64,000 bases of DNA from Comamonadaceae bacterium (lineage in GTDB: Bacteria; Pseudomonadota; Gammaproteobacteria; Burkholderiales; Burkholderiaceae_C): positions 124,001 through 188,000 of the forward strand of contig CANCER010000002.1 in the NCBI GenBank assembly GCA_947375135.1. Reading direction: 5' to 3'. The notes under the pieces were generated by a model. The model saw nothing but the letters and a program-made list of their open reading frames with translations. It was not told the origin of the DNA and ran no database searches. This document shows, piece after piece, positions 34,604-42,309 of this stretch. Each line of letters starts with the position of its first letter. Position 1 is the first letter of the stretch. The position numbers and the translations under genes are program-made.

Positions 34604-34756
34604 ACACGCCTCATGCTGCGGCATAGGCGCCGTGCAAAACGGTGCATACCCGGCAGCGCACCGGTGTGCAGCGTCTTGGAACAGAATCTGCTTGAAGGCA
34701 GTGCGCCGTTTGCACACCCCTGCGGGATTGCGGGGCGCCCCCAACCAGGAACCCCC

Positions 34757-35170
34757 ATGACACCAGAGACGAACACCGGCCCCAAAGAACTCGTGGAAGA
34801 ATTTCTGCGCACCATCATGATTCCCGACCCGGCGGGCGCACGCGCCTTCACCGCACCGGAGCTGCGCATTCGCTTCACGGGGGGCCGCCCCATGCGCGAC
34901 CCGTCTGAGACCAGTGCCTTCAACGCCGCCCGCTACAAATGGGTCAAGAAACGGTTTGAGCGCACCGACCTGGTCGCCGGCGCCACGGATGAGGAAGCCA
35001 TCGTCTACAACATCGGCACGCTGTATGGCGAGTGGCTGGACGGCACGCCGTTTGAGGGCAACCGCTATGTAGACCGTTACGTGGTGCAGCACGGCAAGAT
35101 TATCCAAATGGATGTGTGGAACGACAGCGCCGAATGGATGCTGGTGCGGGCCGGGCTGGCGGTACTTTGA
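34757..35170 (+). CDS. SnoaL/NTF2-like protein
   Basis: A 137-residue protein from the ATG at 34757 (MTPETNTGPKELVEEFLRT) with the NTF2-fold pattern. It has an N-terminal helix, AFTAPELRIRFTGGRPM, then beta strands including EEAIVYNIGTLYGEWLDGTPFEGNRYVDRYVV and IIQMDVWNDSAEWML. Such proteins are small enzymes or binding domains; no specific catalytic residue can be named. It leads the plus-strand operon with the deacetylase-fold and GGT-like genes, 2 bp before the next start. Confidence 0.78.
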   Translation: MTPETNTGPKELVEEFLRTIMIPDPAGARAFTAPELRIRFTGGRPMRDPSETSAFNAARYKWVKKRFERTDLVAGATDEEAIVYNIGTLYGEWLDGTPFEGNRYVDRYVVQHGKIIQMDVWNDSAEWMLVRAGLAVL

Positions 35171-35172
35171 AG

Positions 35173-36075
35173 ATGCCTGTCTTCCCCCCCATCCCCGACA
35201 GCGGCCGCTTTGCCTACAGCGCCATCACGCAGCGCCCCGACTTCCGCTGGCCGCAGGGCAAGCGCCTGGCGGTCTACATCGGGTTCAACCTGGAGCACTT
35301 CGCGTTTGGCGAGGGACTCGGTGCCGGCATAGGCCCGGCCTCGCCGCAACCCGATGTGCTGAACTACAGCTGGCGCGAATATGGCAACCGGGTGGGCGCC
35401 TGGCGCTGCCTGGAGCTGTTTGACCAGCTCTGCCTGCCGACTGCAGCGCTCATCAATACCGCGCTCATAGACCATTGCCCGGAACTGCTGCAAGCCGTGA
35501 TGGACCGCGGGGACGAGTTGGTGGGCCACGGCCACAGCAACTCTTTTCGGCAGTCCGACTACACCGAGGAGCAGGAGCGCGCGTTGCTGGCCGGTTGCCG
35601 CGAACGCATCGGCCGACTGCAGGGCAAGCCTCCAGCGGGTTGGTTGTCCCCCTGGATCTCCGAGAGCCGCACCACCCCCGACCTGCTGGCAGAAGAGGCC
35701 TACAGCTACAACCTGAACTGGGCCCACGACGACCAGCCCACGGCCATGCAAACGCGCAGCGGGAAAACGCTGTGGTCCCTACCCTACCCGCAGGAGCTCA
35801 ACGACATCCCCATGGTCATGGGCCGGCATCTGGACGGCTGCGCCTTTGCCGACCTGGTGATAGACAACTTCGACGAGATGCTGGCGCAAAGCCAACAGCA
35901 GAGCCTGGTAATGGGCATTGCCCTGCACCCCTACATCGTCGGCCAGCCCTACCGCCTGCGCCACCTGCGCCGCGCGCTGCAGCACATTGCCGCCGCGCGG
36001 GACCGGGGCGACATCTGGGTGACCACACCGGGCGCGATTTGCGACCATATGCAATCGCTTCGCGCACAGCCATGA
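35173..36075 (+). CDS. Polysaccharide-deacetylase-family hydrolase, PuuE-allantoinase-like
   Basis: A 300-residue NodB-fold protein beginning MPVFPPIPDSGRFAYSAITQRPDFRWPQGKRLAVYIGFNLEHF. The region GDELVGHGHSNSFRQSDYTEEQERALL near 116-142 resembles the GHG(Y/W)NNS segment of PuuE-type allantoinases, and IALHPYIVGQPYRLRHL follows near 255. PuuE members open the hydantoin ring of allantoin without metal. With the racemase-family protein this suggests a ureide or hydantoin-like substrate. The start is chosen for its position directly after the previous stop. It overlaps the GGT-like gene by four bases. Confidence 0.8.
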   Translation: MPVFPPIPDSGRFAYSAITQRPDFRWPQGKRLAVYIGFNLEHFAFGEGLGAGIGPASPQPDVLNYSWREYGNRVGAWRCLELFDQLCLPTAALINTALIDHCPELLQAVMDRGDELVGHGHSNSFRQSDYTEEQERALLAGCRERIGRLQGKPPAGWLSPWISESRTTPDLLAEEAYSYNLNWAHDDQPTAMQTRSGKTLWSLPYPQELNDIPMVMGRHLDGCAFADLVIDNFDEMLAQSQQQSLVMGIALHPYIVGQPYRLRHLRRALQHIAAARDRGDIWVTTPGAICDHMQSLRAQP

Positions 36076-37670
36076 CGCACGAAACCCCGGCCCGCTCTGC
36101 GCAGTCGGCCAAGGGCATGGTCACCAGCCCGCATGCGCTGGCCACGCAATGCGGTGTGAATGTGCTCGCCCAAGGTGGCAACGCGATCGAAGCGGCCATT
36201 GCCACGGCGGCGGCGCTGTGGGTTACCTATCCGCATTTCTGCGGCTTGGGGGGCGATGCCTTTCTGTTGGTCAGTGATGCACAGGGCCAGGTGCAAACCC
36301 TTTCCGGCATCGGCCAGGCGGCAGCGGACACCCGCGGCTACAGCGGCGCCATCCCGGTGCGCGGGCCGCGCTCCACCCTGACCAGTGCGGGAACGGTGGA
36401 CGCCCTGGGCCAGGCCCTGGCCCTCAGCCGCACGGCGTGGCAGGGCAGCAAAAGCTGGGGGGAGTTGCTGGCACCCGCTGTTGCGCTGGCGCGCGACGGG
36501 TTTGAAATCACCGCGTCGGAGCGCTTCTGGCTGAACTTCCGCCTGGCAGACGCAGCCGCACTGCCGGGCGTCTACCCCGCGTTCTTGCATGCCAGCCAGG
36601 TGCCGCCGCCGGGTTTTGTGCGCCACCAGCCGGAGCTGGCCCGCACGCTGGAGACCTTGGCCGAACGCGGGCCGCGTGCTTTCTACGAGGGCCCGTTGGC
36701 GCAGCGCATAGCCGCCGGCCTGCGCGCCGCCGGGTCACCGCTGACGGCCCTGGATCTGGCGCAGACCCGCGCCCGCGTAGAGCAGCCCCTGCGCGTGGGG
36801 TACCGCGGTGGCGAACTGCTCGCACACCAGCCCCCCACGCAAGGCCTCACCACGCTGCAAATCATGGGCCTGCTGGAACGCTTCGACCTCAGCGCCATAG
36901 CCGAAGGCAGTGCCGACCACTACCACCTGCTGGTGGAGGCGGTGAAGCAGGCCTTTCTGGACCGCAACCGCTTTGTCGCCGACCCGGAATTCGGGATGGT
37001 GCCGGTTGAACACCTGCTGTCACCCGCCCATCTGGACGCGGGGGCCCGGGCCATCCGCAGGGGCACAGCCCTGCCCTGGCCGCACCCCTACCAGCAGGGC
37101 GACACGGTCTATGTGGGCGCGGCCGATGCGGCGGGCAACAGCGTCTCGTTGCTGGCCACGGTGTATTTCGACTGGGGCAGCGGCGTGCGGGTGGGCGACA
37201 CCGGCATGCTCTGGCACAACCGGGGTGCGGCCTTCTCGCTGGACCCGGCGCACCCGAATGGGCTGGCAGCCGGCAAGCGCCCTTTCCACACCCTGAACCC
37301 TGGCATGTACCGCAAGGACGGCAAAGTGCAGCTGCTCTATGGCACGCAAGGGGCGGACGGCCAGCCGCAAACCCTGGCTGCGGTGCTGACACGGCTGATC
37401 GATTACCGCATGGAGCCCATGGAGGCTCTGTCGGCGCCGCGCTTCCTCTTGGGCAAAACCTTTTCAGACAGCACCGACTCGCTCAAGCTCGAAGAGGCTG
37501 TTGCACCGGACGCAGTGGCAGAGCTGCGCCGGCGCGGCCACACGATCAGCCTGATCGCAGCCCACAACCCGCTGATGGGCCACCCGGGCGCCATTGCCAT
37601 CGACCCGGTGAGCGGGCACATGACCGGCGCACACGACCCGCGCAGCGACGGGTTGGCGATAGGGCTTTAA
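36072..37670 (+). CDS. Gamma-glutamyltransferase-family protein
   Basis: A 532-residue Ntn-hydrolase precursor from the ATG at 36072, which overlaps the previous stop. N-terminal GGT motifs include GMVTSPHALATQCGVNVLAQGGNAIEAA (15-42) and GLGGDAF. The autoprocessing/nucleophile region is QQGDTVYVGAADAAGNSVSLL near 340, with Thr in GDT. GSGVRVGDTGMLWHNRGAAF follows. There is no signal peptide, so unlike E. coli GGT it is cytosolic. It may act on a gamma-glutamyl or related amide released in the same pathway. It ends overlapping the convergent EamA gene by four bases. Confidence 0.87.
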   Translation: MTHETPARSAQSAKGMVTSPHALATQCGVNVLAQGGNAIEAAIATAAALWVTYPHFCGLGGDAFLLVSDAQGQVQTLSGIGQAAADTRGYSGAIPVRGPRSTLTSAGTVDALGQALALSRTAWQGSKSWGELLAPAVALARDGFEITASERFWLNFRLADAAALPGVYPAFLHASQVPPPGFVRHQPELARTLETLAERGPRAFYEGPLAQRIAAGLRAAGSPLTALDLAQTRARVEQPLRVGYRGGELLAHQPPTQGLTTLQIMGLLERFDLSAIAEGSADHYHLLVEAVKQAFLDRNRFVADPEFGMVPVEHLLSPAHLDAGARAIRRGTALPWPHPYQQGDTVYVGAADAAGNSVSLLATVYFDWGSGVRVGDTGMLWHNRGAAFSLDPAHPNGLAAGKRPFHTLNPGMYRKDGKVQLLYGTQGADGQPQTLAAVLTRLIDYRMEPMEALSAPRFLLGKTFSDSTDSLKLEEAVAPDAVAELRRRGHTISLIAAHNPLMGHPGAIAIDPVSGHMTGAHDPRSDGLAIGL

Positions 37671-38731
37671 ACGGCGCCGGGTGCCACGCCATCCTGCTGC
37701 GTCCCGCGCGCCTGCAACGCGCGGTGCCGCGTGCGCGACTCATGCAGGGTCAGCAGCCCGCCGGCGACGCCGCAGGCTGCGACCATGCCCATGCCTACCA
37801 GGGCCCAGAAGTCGGGCACATGGTCAAACACCAGCCAGCCGCCCAGGATGCCGAAACCGATCTGCAGGTACATATAGGGCATCAGCGTAGCGGCGGGCGC
37901 GCGCTCAAAGGCCAGGATAAAAAACAGGTTGCCACAGGCGGCAGCCACACCCATGAGCAACAGTCCCAGCCACAGGTTCACGTCATTCACCGGCTGCCAC
38001 ACCCAGAGCAGCGGAAGGCTGGAGAGAGCCAGGGCGGTGCTGCAGGTGTAGAACACCGTGGTGACCGCATCTTCTGTGCGGGCCATCTTGCTGGCCAGCA
38101 ACTGGTAAGCCGCGTTGAACAGCACCAGCCCCAGGGGCAGCAGCATGGCCCAGCCGATGGCGTTGCTACCCGGGCGCACGATCACCAGAGTGCTGACCAG
38201 GCCGGCGGCAACCAGCACCAGCCGAAGGGGTGAGACGTGCTCGCCCAGAAAGCGCGTGGCCAGCAGGGTCACGACCAACGGCGTGGTCATGGCCAGCGCG
38301 GTGTACTCGCCCACCGGCAAATACTTCAGGCTCAAAAAAGCCAGCACCTGCACCACCAGCAGCAGACTGCCGCGCATGGCATGCAGGCCCGGGCGGGCCG
38401 TCTTGAGGCTGGACCCGCCACGGGCCACCAGCACATAGCCACCCGTCACCAGCGCCTGCACCAGGAACAGCACCCACGAGGCCATCAGCATCGGTACGCT
38501 GGCGGTGACCACCTTGGTGGTGGTGTCCAGCACCACAAAGCAGGCCATGGCCACCACCAACAGCAGCAGACCGCCCCAAGCCGAGGGGGCGACGCGATGT
38601 TGCGCCCTCAAACGGGTACTACCGGTAGTTGCAGAGGGGCGATCTGCGCGTGGACGGGCAAAGAGGCTTGGGGTCCCCGGCTGGGGGGTGAAAGGGCAGC
38701 GAAGCGGCTCATCGACTGTGTCGAAGCGCAA
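37667..38731 (-). CDS. EamA/DMT-family transporter
   Basis: A membrane protein of up to 354 residues with ten hydrophobic helices in two EamA repeats. The first repeat begins near residue 52 (WGGLLLLVVAMACFVVLDTTTKV) and the second near 190 (GWAMLLPLGLVLFNAAYQLLAS). The first ~50 residues are hydrophilic and arginine/proline rich, so the real start may be further in. Members export amino acids or metabolites. It converges on the GGT-like gene and is probably transcribed separately. Confidence 0.8.
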   Translation of the reverse strand: MRFDTVDEPLRCPFTPQPGTPSLFARPRADRPSATTGSTRLRAQHRVAPSAWGGLLLLVVAMACFVVLDTTTKVVTASVPMLMASWVLFLVQALVTGGYVLVARGGSSLKTARPGLHAMRGSLLLVVQVLAFLSLKYLPVGEYTALAMTTPLVVTLLATRFLGEHVSPLRLVLVAAGLVSTLVIVRPGSNAIGWAMLLPLGLVLFNAAYQLLASKMARTEDAVTTVFYTCSTALALSSLPLLWVWQPVNDVNLWLGLLLMGVAAACGNLFFILAFERAPAATLMPYMYLQIGFGILGGWLVFDHVPDFWALVGMGMVAACGVAGGLLTLHESRTRHRALQARGTQQDGVAPGAV

Positions 38732-38830
38732 CCTGCAATGGGGATGGGGGCTTGCATGGTGCTATTTTGACATTTCATCCCCCACACCACCCCAAGCCGG
38801 GCTTAAAGGCGCACCCATGCCGAACACTGC

Positions 38831-38893
38831 TTGATGTACATCAAGTCAAGCCCAATAGACCTCTTGCCCAGGTTTTCACCCCCATCACATAAT
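38831..38893 (+). promoter_or_regulatory. FNR-type box and promoter for the cytochrome/rquA genes
   Basis: TTGATGTACATCAA at 38831-38844 is a perfect FNR/Anr consensus (TTGAT-N4-ATCAA). A -35-like TTGCCC (38864-38869) and a -10-like CATAAT (38888-38893) follow, with an 18-bp spacer. The predicted start near 38900 puts the box centre at about -62, the class I activator position. The cytochrome c start codon is 48 bp further on. This predicts induction at low oxygen. Confidence 0.75.
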
Positions 38894-38947
38894 TTGTCCG
38901 TGGTCCGTCAACACGGGCTGATTTCACATCCTACAGGCCTGCCCACG

Positions 38948-39298
38948 ATGAAATACCTTGCAAAAACCTTTTCACTTGCCGCCACCGTGATGGCGCTGGG
39001 GTGCGCGTCCACAGCGTACGCTGCGGTCGACGCCGACGCCGACGCGGCCCAGGCGCTGGCCAAGAAGAACGACTGCTTCAAATGCCATGCGGTGGAAAAG
39101 ACCAAGAAGGGCCCGTCGCTGCAAAAGATCGCTGCCAAGTACAAAGGCAAGGCGGATGGTGAGGAGAAAGTGATTCACAACATCACCAGTGGCAACAAGG
39201 TCAAGCTGTCCGATGGCACGGAAGAAGACCACAAGGTCATCGATACCAAGGATGCCAAAGCGTTAAAAAACCTGGCGGCCTGGATCCTGGCGCAGTAG
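38948..39298 (+). CDS. Class I-like monohaem cytochrome c without methionine ligand
   Basis: A 116-residue periplasmic cytochrome from the ATG at 38948, with signal peptide MKYLAKTFSLAATVMALGCA..AYA. The haem site is CFKCH. The mature part contains no methionine at all. The usual C-terminal (M)PPN segment reads LSDGTEEDHKVIDTKDAKAL, so the sixth ligand is probably His in EEDH or is absent. That would lower the redox potential compared with c551/c552. It stands directly after the FNR box and 64 bp before the multihaem cytochrome gene, and is the likely soluble partner of it. Confidence 0.87.
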   Translation: MKYLAKTFSLAATVMALGCASTAYAAVDADADAAQALAKKNDCFKCHAVEKTKKGPSLQKIAAKYKGKADGEEKVIHNITSGNKVKLSDGTEEDHKVIDTKDAKALKNLAAWILAQ

Positions 39299-39362
39299 GG
39301 TCTGGCACTTCCGGGTGGGCTCGCCAAGGCGGGCCTGGTTCTTCATACACATAACAAACACC

Positions 39363-41384
39363 ATGCAAATCCAACCTGCTTTGTTGCGCCCGCTCCTGTC
39401 CTGGGCGCTGGCGCTGTGTCTGCTGCCCCATGCGCAGGCGGTGACACCCACGGCCAAGGCACCCGCCGCGCTGGACAACGCGAGCTGTCTGGTTTGCCAT
39501 GACGGTGCCAAGGGCAAACTCCAGCAGAAGGATGCACATGGCAAGTCGCAGGAGGTGCACAGCATCGCGCCCGAGGCCTTCGCCCGGGGCGTGCACGGAA
39601 AGATGGAATGCGTGGCCTGCCACACCGACATCACGGACAACGCCCAAACCGGCAAGGCCCACCAGAAGAATACCGCCCAGCCCTTGAAAAAGGTGGACTG
39701 CGCCGGCTGCCACCAGGACCTCTGGGAGCAGGCCAAAAAAGACGGCAAGACCGCCGACAAGCCGCGCCTGGGTGTGGTGGCAGACAACATCGCCCTGTAC
39801 AAGAAGTCGTTCCACGCCAAGCCCAATGCGGACGACGAGACCCAACCCAACGCCTCCTGCGACAACTGCCACGACACGCACAGCTTCAATGCGCCGCCCG
39901 CCAGTGTGGCCAAGGACTCGCCCGAGCGCGCCGCCTGGCGCCTGAGCATCTCCCAGCGCTGCGGTGAAAGCTGCCATACCGACCAGCTCGAGGCCTATGC
40001 CGAGTCGGTGCACGGCAAGGAATCCATCGAGAAGAAAAACGCCAAGGCCGCCACCTGTTCCGACTGCCACAGCGCGCATGCGGTGAGCAACACCTCGGGC
40101 GACCCCTTCAAGCTGGCCATTTCCAACCAGTGCGGCAGCTGCCACGAAGCCAATCTGGCCTCCTACAAAGCCACTTACCATGGCCAGATCAGCACCCTGG
40201 GCTACGCCTATACCGCCAAGTGCTACAACTGCCACGGCAGCCACGACATCCTGCGCGTGGACGACCCCCAGTCCAAGGTGCATGTAGACAACCGCCTCAA
40301 GACCTGCAAAACCTGCCACAGCGGCAAAAAGGATCTGGCCGAAGCACCTGCCGGTTTTGTGTCGTTCCAGCCGCACGGCCACCATGGCGATTTCAAGAAG
40401 TACCCGCAAATCTGGATTGCGTTCCAGATCATGGTGCAGTTGCTGGTGGGAACCTTCGGCTTCTTCTGGCTGCACACCCTGCTGTGGTTCTTCCGCGAGT
40501 ACAAGGAACGCAAGCTGCGCATGCGCCAACCGCATATCCGGGTACTGCCCCTGGCTGCCAATCTGGCAGGCAAACACATCCAGCGCTTCAGCCCGATCTG
40601 GCGCCTGGCCCACATCACCTTTGCCCTGAGCCTGATGATCCTCACGCTGACCGGCATGCCGCTGTTCTACCCCAGCGCACCCTGGGCCTCGCACCTCATG
40701 GGTGCCCTGGGTGGCCCGCACATTGCCGGTGCCATCCACCGTGTCAATGCCGTGGTGTTTGCGGCCGTGTTCTTCTGGCACCTGGCCTACATCGCCTACC
40801 GTGTGGCGATCGGCTGGAAGGACTTCAAGTTCTTCGGCCCGAACTCACTGATCCCCAACCTGAAGGACGGCAAGGACATGCTGGGCATGTTCAAGTGGTT
40901 CTTCGGCAAGGGCCCGCGTCCCCAGTTCGAGCGCTGGACCTACTGGGAAAAGTTTGACTACTGGGCTCCGTTCTGGGGTGTCACCATCATCGGTGTCAGC
41001 GGCTTGGTGATGTGGCTGCCCAATGTGTTCGGTGCCTTCCTGCCGGGCTGGGTGTTCAACGTAGCAGCCATCTTCCACGGCGAAGAAGCCTTCCTGGCGG
41101 TGGTGTTCCTGTTCACCGTGCACTTTTTCAACAACCACTTCCGTCCGGACAAGTTCCCGCTGGAAGTGGTGATGTTCACCGGCACCTTCTCGGTGGAAGA
41201 GTTCAAGCACGAGCATCCACTGGAATACCAGCGTCTGGTGGACAGCGGTGAACTGCAGGGCCGCCTGGTGGATGCACCGTCACCGGCCAAGATGAAGGCG
41301 GCCAGGGTGCTGGGCTTTACGCTCATCACCTTTGGTCTGGCCCTGCTCACCCTGGTTGGAATCGGGTTCTTCACAAGCCTGTGA
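39363..41384 (+). CDS. Multihaem cytochrome c fused to membrane cytochrome b domain
   Basis: A 673-residue protein with a signal peptide (LLSWALALCLLPHAQA). The periplasmic haem domain (about 30-330) has eight CxxCH motifs at Cys 42, 83, 113, 166, 232, 257, 287 and 315. It also has one CX3CH (C200-G-E-S-C204-H205). The second half has about six membrane helices with paired histidines (LAHITFALS, AIHRVNAVVF, FFWHLAYIAY, VFLFTVHFFNN), as in cytochrome b561/FdnI-type quinone-reacting subunits. It probably exchanges electrons between the quinone pool and periplasmic carriers. It lies 64 bp after the cytochrome c gene and 83 bp before rquA. The direction of electron flow is not deducible. Confidence 0.88.
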   Translation: MQIQPALLRPLLSWALALCLLPHAQAVTPTAKAPAALDNASCLVCHDGAKGKLQQKDAHGKSQEVHSIAPEAFARGVHGKMECVACHTDITDNAQTGKAHQKNTAQPLKKVDCAGCHQDLWEQAKKDGKTADKPRLGVVADNIALYKKSFHAKPNADDETQPNASCDNCHDTHSFNAPPASVAKDSPERAAWRLSISQRCGESCHTDQLEAYAESVHGKESIEKKNAKAATCSDCHSAHAVSNTSGDPFKLAISNQCGSCHEANLASYKATYHGQISTLGYAYTAKCYNCHGSHDILRVDDPQSKVHVDNRLKTCKTCHSGKKDLAEAPAGFVSFQPHGHHGDFKKYPQIWIAFQIMVQLLVGTFGFFWLHTLLWFFREYKERKLRMRQPHIRVLPLAANLAGKHIQRFSPIWRLAHITFALSLMILTLTGMPLFYPSAPWASHLMGALGGPHIAGAIHRVNAVVFAAVFFWHLAYIAYRVAIGWKDFKFFGPNSLIPNLKDGKDMLGMFKWFFGKGPRPQFERWTYWEKFDYWAPFWGVTIIGVSGLVMWLPNVFGAFLPGWVFNVAAIFHGEEAFLAVVFLFTVHFFNNHFRPDKFPLEVVMFTGTFSVEEFKHEHPLEYQRLVDSGELQGRLVDAPSPAKMKAARVLGFTLITFGLALLTLVGIGFFTSL

Positions 41385-41467
41385 GACCATCAGTGCGTTC
41401 TGCTTTCTTTCAAAGTCACCCGGTCGGGGGCATGTGCTGCCCCCGGCACCCAAAATAAGGTCTGCGC

Positions 41468-42223
41468 GTGAGTCCAACCCCGTCCGTTGTCGTTCCCTCT
41501 GAAACCCAAGCCGGCGCCCTGCGCAGGGCAGCACCGGTCACCATTCCGCACTACCTGGAGAGCACCTACTGGTGGGCCTATCTGCATCCGCGTGCCGTGC
41601 ACATCTTTGAGCGCCAGTGGCTGGTCAATCTGATCCTGTGGGGCAACTTTGCCCGCCTGCGAAACGCCGCACTGGCTGAGATGGGTGCGGTCATCAAGGG
41701 CCGGGTGCTGCAGGTGGCCTGCGTCTATGGCGATTTCACCGAGCACCTGGTGCGCCGCCTGGGCCCCCAGGGCAGCATTGACGTCATTGATGTAGCGCCC
41801 ATCCAGATCAACAACCTGCACGCCAAGCTCAAGCTCGCCGGTGTTGACCACGGCCGCGTGAATGCCCTGCTGCAGGACTCCTCCGACCTGCACTACGCCG
41901 ATGGCTGCTTTGAGGACGTGGTCGTGTTCTTTCTGCTGCACGAAATGCCCACCGACGTGCGCCGCAAAACCGTGGCCGAGGCCCTGCGCGTCACCAAACC
42001 GGGTGGCAAGCTGATTTTTGTGGACTACCACAAGCCCCGCGCCTGGAGCCCGTTCCGCTACCTGATGGTGCCGGTGCTGACCACGCTGGAGCCCTTTGCC
42101 ATGGACGTGTGGAACCACGAGATTTCCAGCTGGCTGCCCGAAGGCGCGCCCGTTGCCAAACTGGAAAAGAAGACCTACTTTGGCGGGCTGTACCAGAAGG
42201 TGGTGGTTACAAAGGCTGCGTAA
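41468..42223 (+). CDS. rquA: Rhodoquinone biosynthesis protein RquA
   Basis: A 251-residue class I methyltransferase-fold protein with the RquA-specific N-terminus, IPHYLESTYWWAYLHPRAV, then FERQWLVNLILWGNF near residues 46-60. The SAM site reads LQVACVYGDFTEHL instead of the usual GxGxG. Later motifs are FFLLHEMPTDVRRKTVAEALRV and GGKLIFVDYHKP. RquA converts ubiquinone to rhodoquinone by an SAM-dependent amino transfer. Rhodoquinone has a low potential and allows reverse succinate dehydrogenase activity without oxygen. The start is GTG. Distinction from UbiE-like enzymes rests on the N-terminal motif and altered SAM loop. Confidence 0.85.
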   Translation: MSPTPSVVVPSETQAGALRRAAPVTIPHYLESTYWWAYLHPRAVHIFERQWLVNLILWGNFARLRNAALAEMGAVIKGRVLQVACVYGDFTEHLVRRLGPQGSIDVIDVAPIQINNLHAKLKLAGVDHGRVNALLQDSSDLHYADGCFEDVVVFFLLHEMPTDVRRKTVAEALRVTKPGGKLIFVDYHKPRAWSPFRYLMVPVLTTLEPFAMDVWNHEISSWLPEGAPVAKLEKKTYFGGLYQKVVVTKAA

Positions 42224-42297
42224 TCGCGCATCGGATTTCAGCCTGATCCACTGCCTTGGCATCACTTTTAACCATGTAATTTCTGGATCATCATCCC

Positions 42298-42303
42298 TAT
42301 AAT
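42298..42303 (+). promoter_or_regulatory. -10 box placing transcription start at the ATPase start codon
   Basis: A perfect TATAAT lies at 42298-42303, while the ATPase ATG is at 42310. Transcription would begin at or within a base or two of the ATG, giving a leaderless mRNA. The -35 region (TGTAAT near 42275) is weak. Confidence 0.5.
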
Positions 42304-42309
42304 GCATGG

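Noticed and set aside
41468..42223. UbiE/ordinary SAM methyltransferase
   Set aside because: The SAM loop is VACVYGD rather than GxGxG and the N-terminus has the TYWWAYLHPRAV pattern of RquA.
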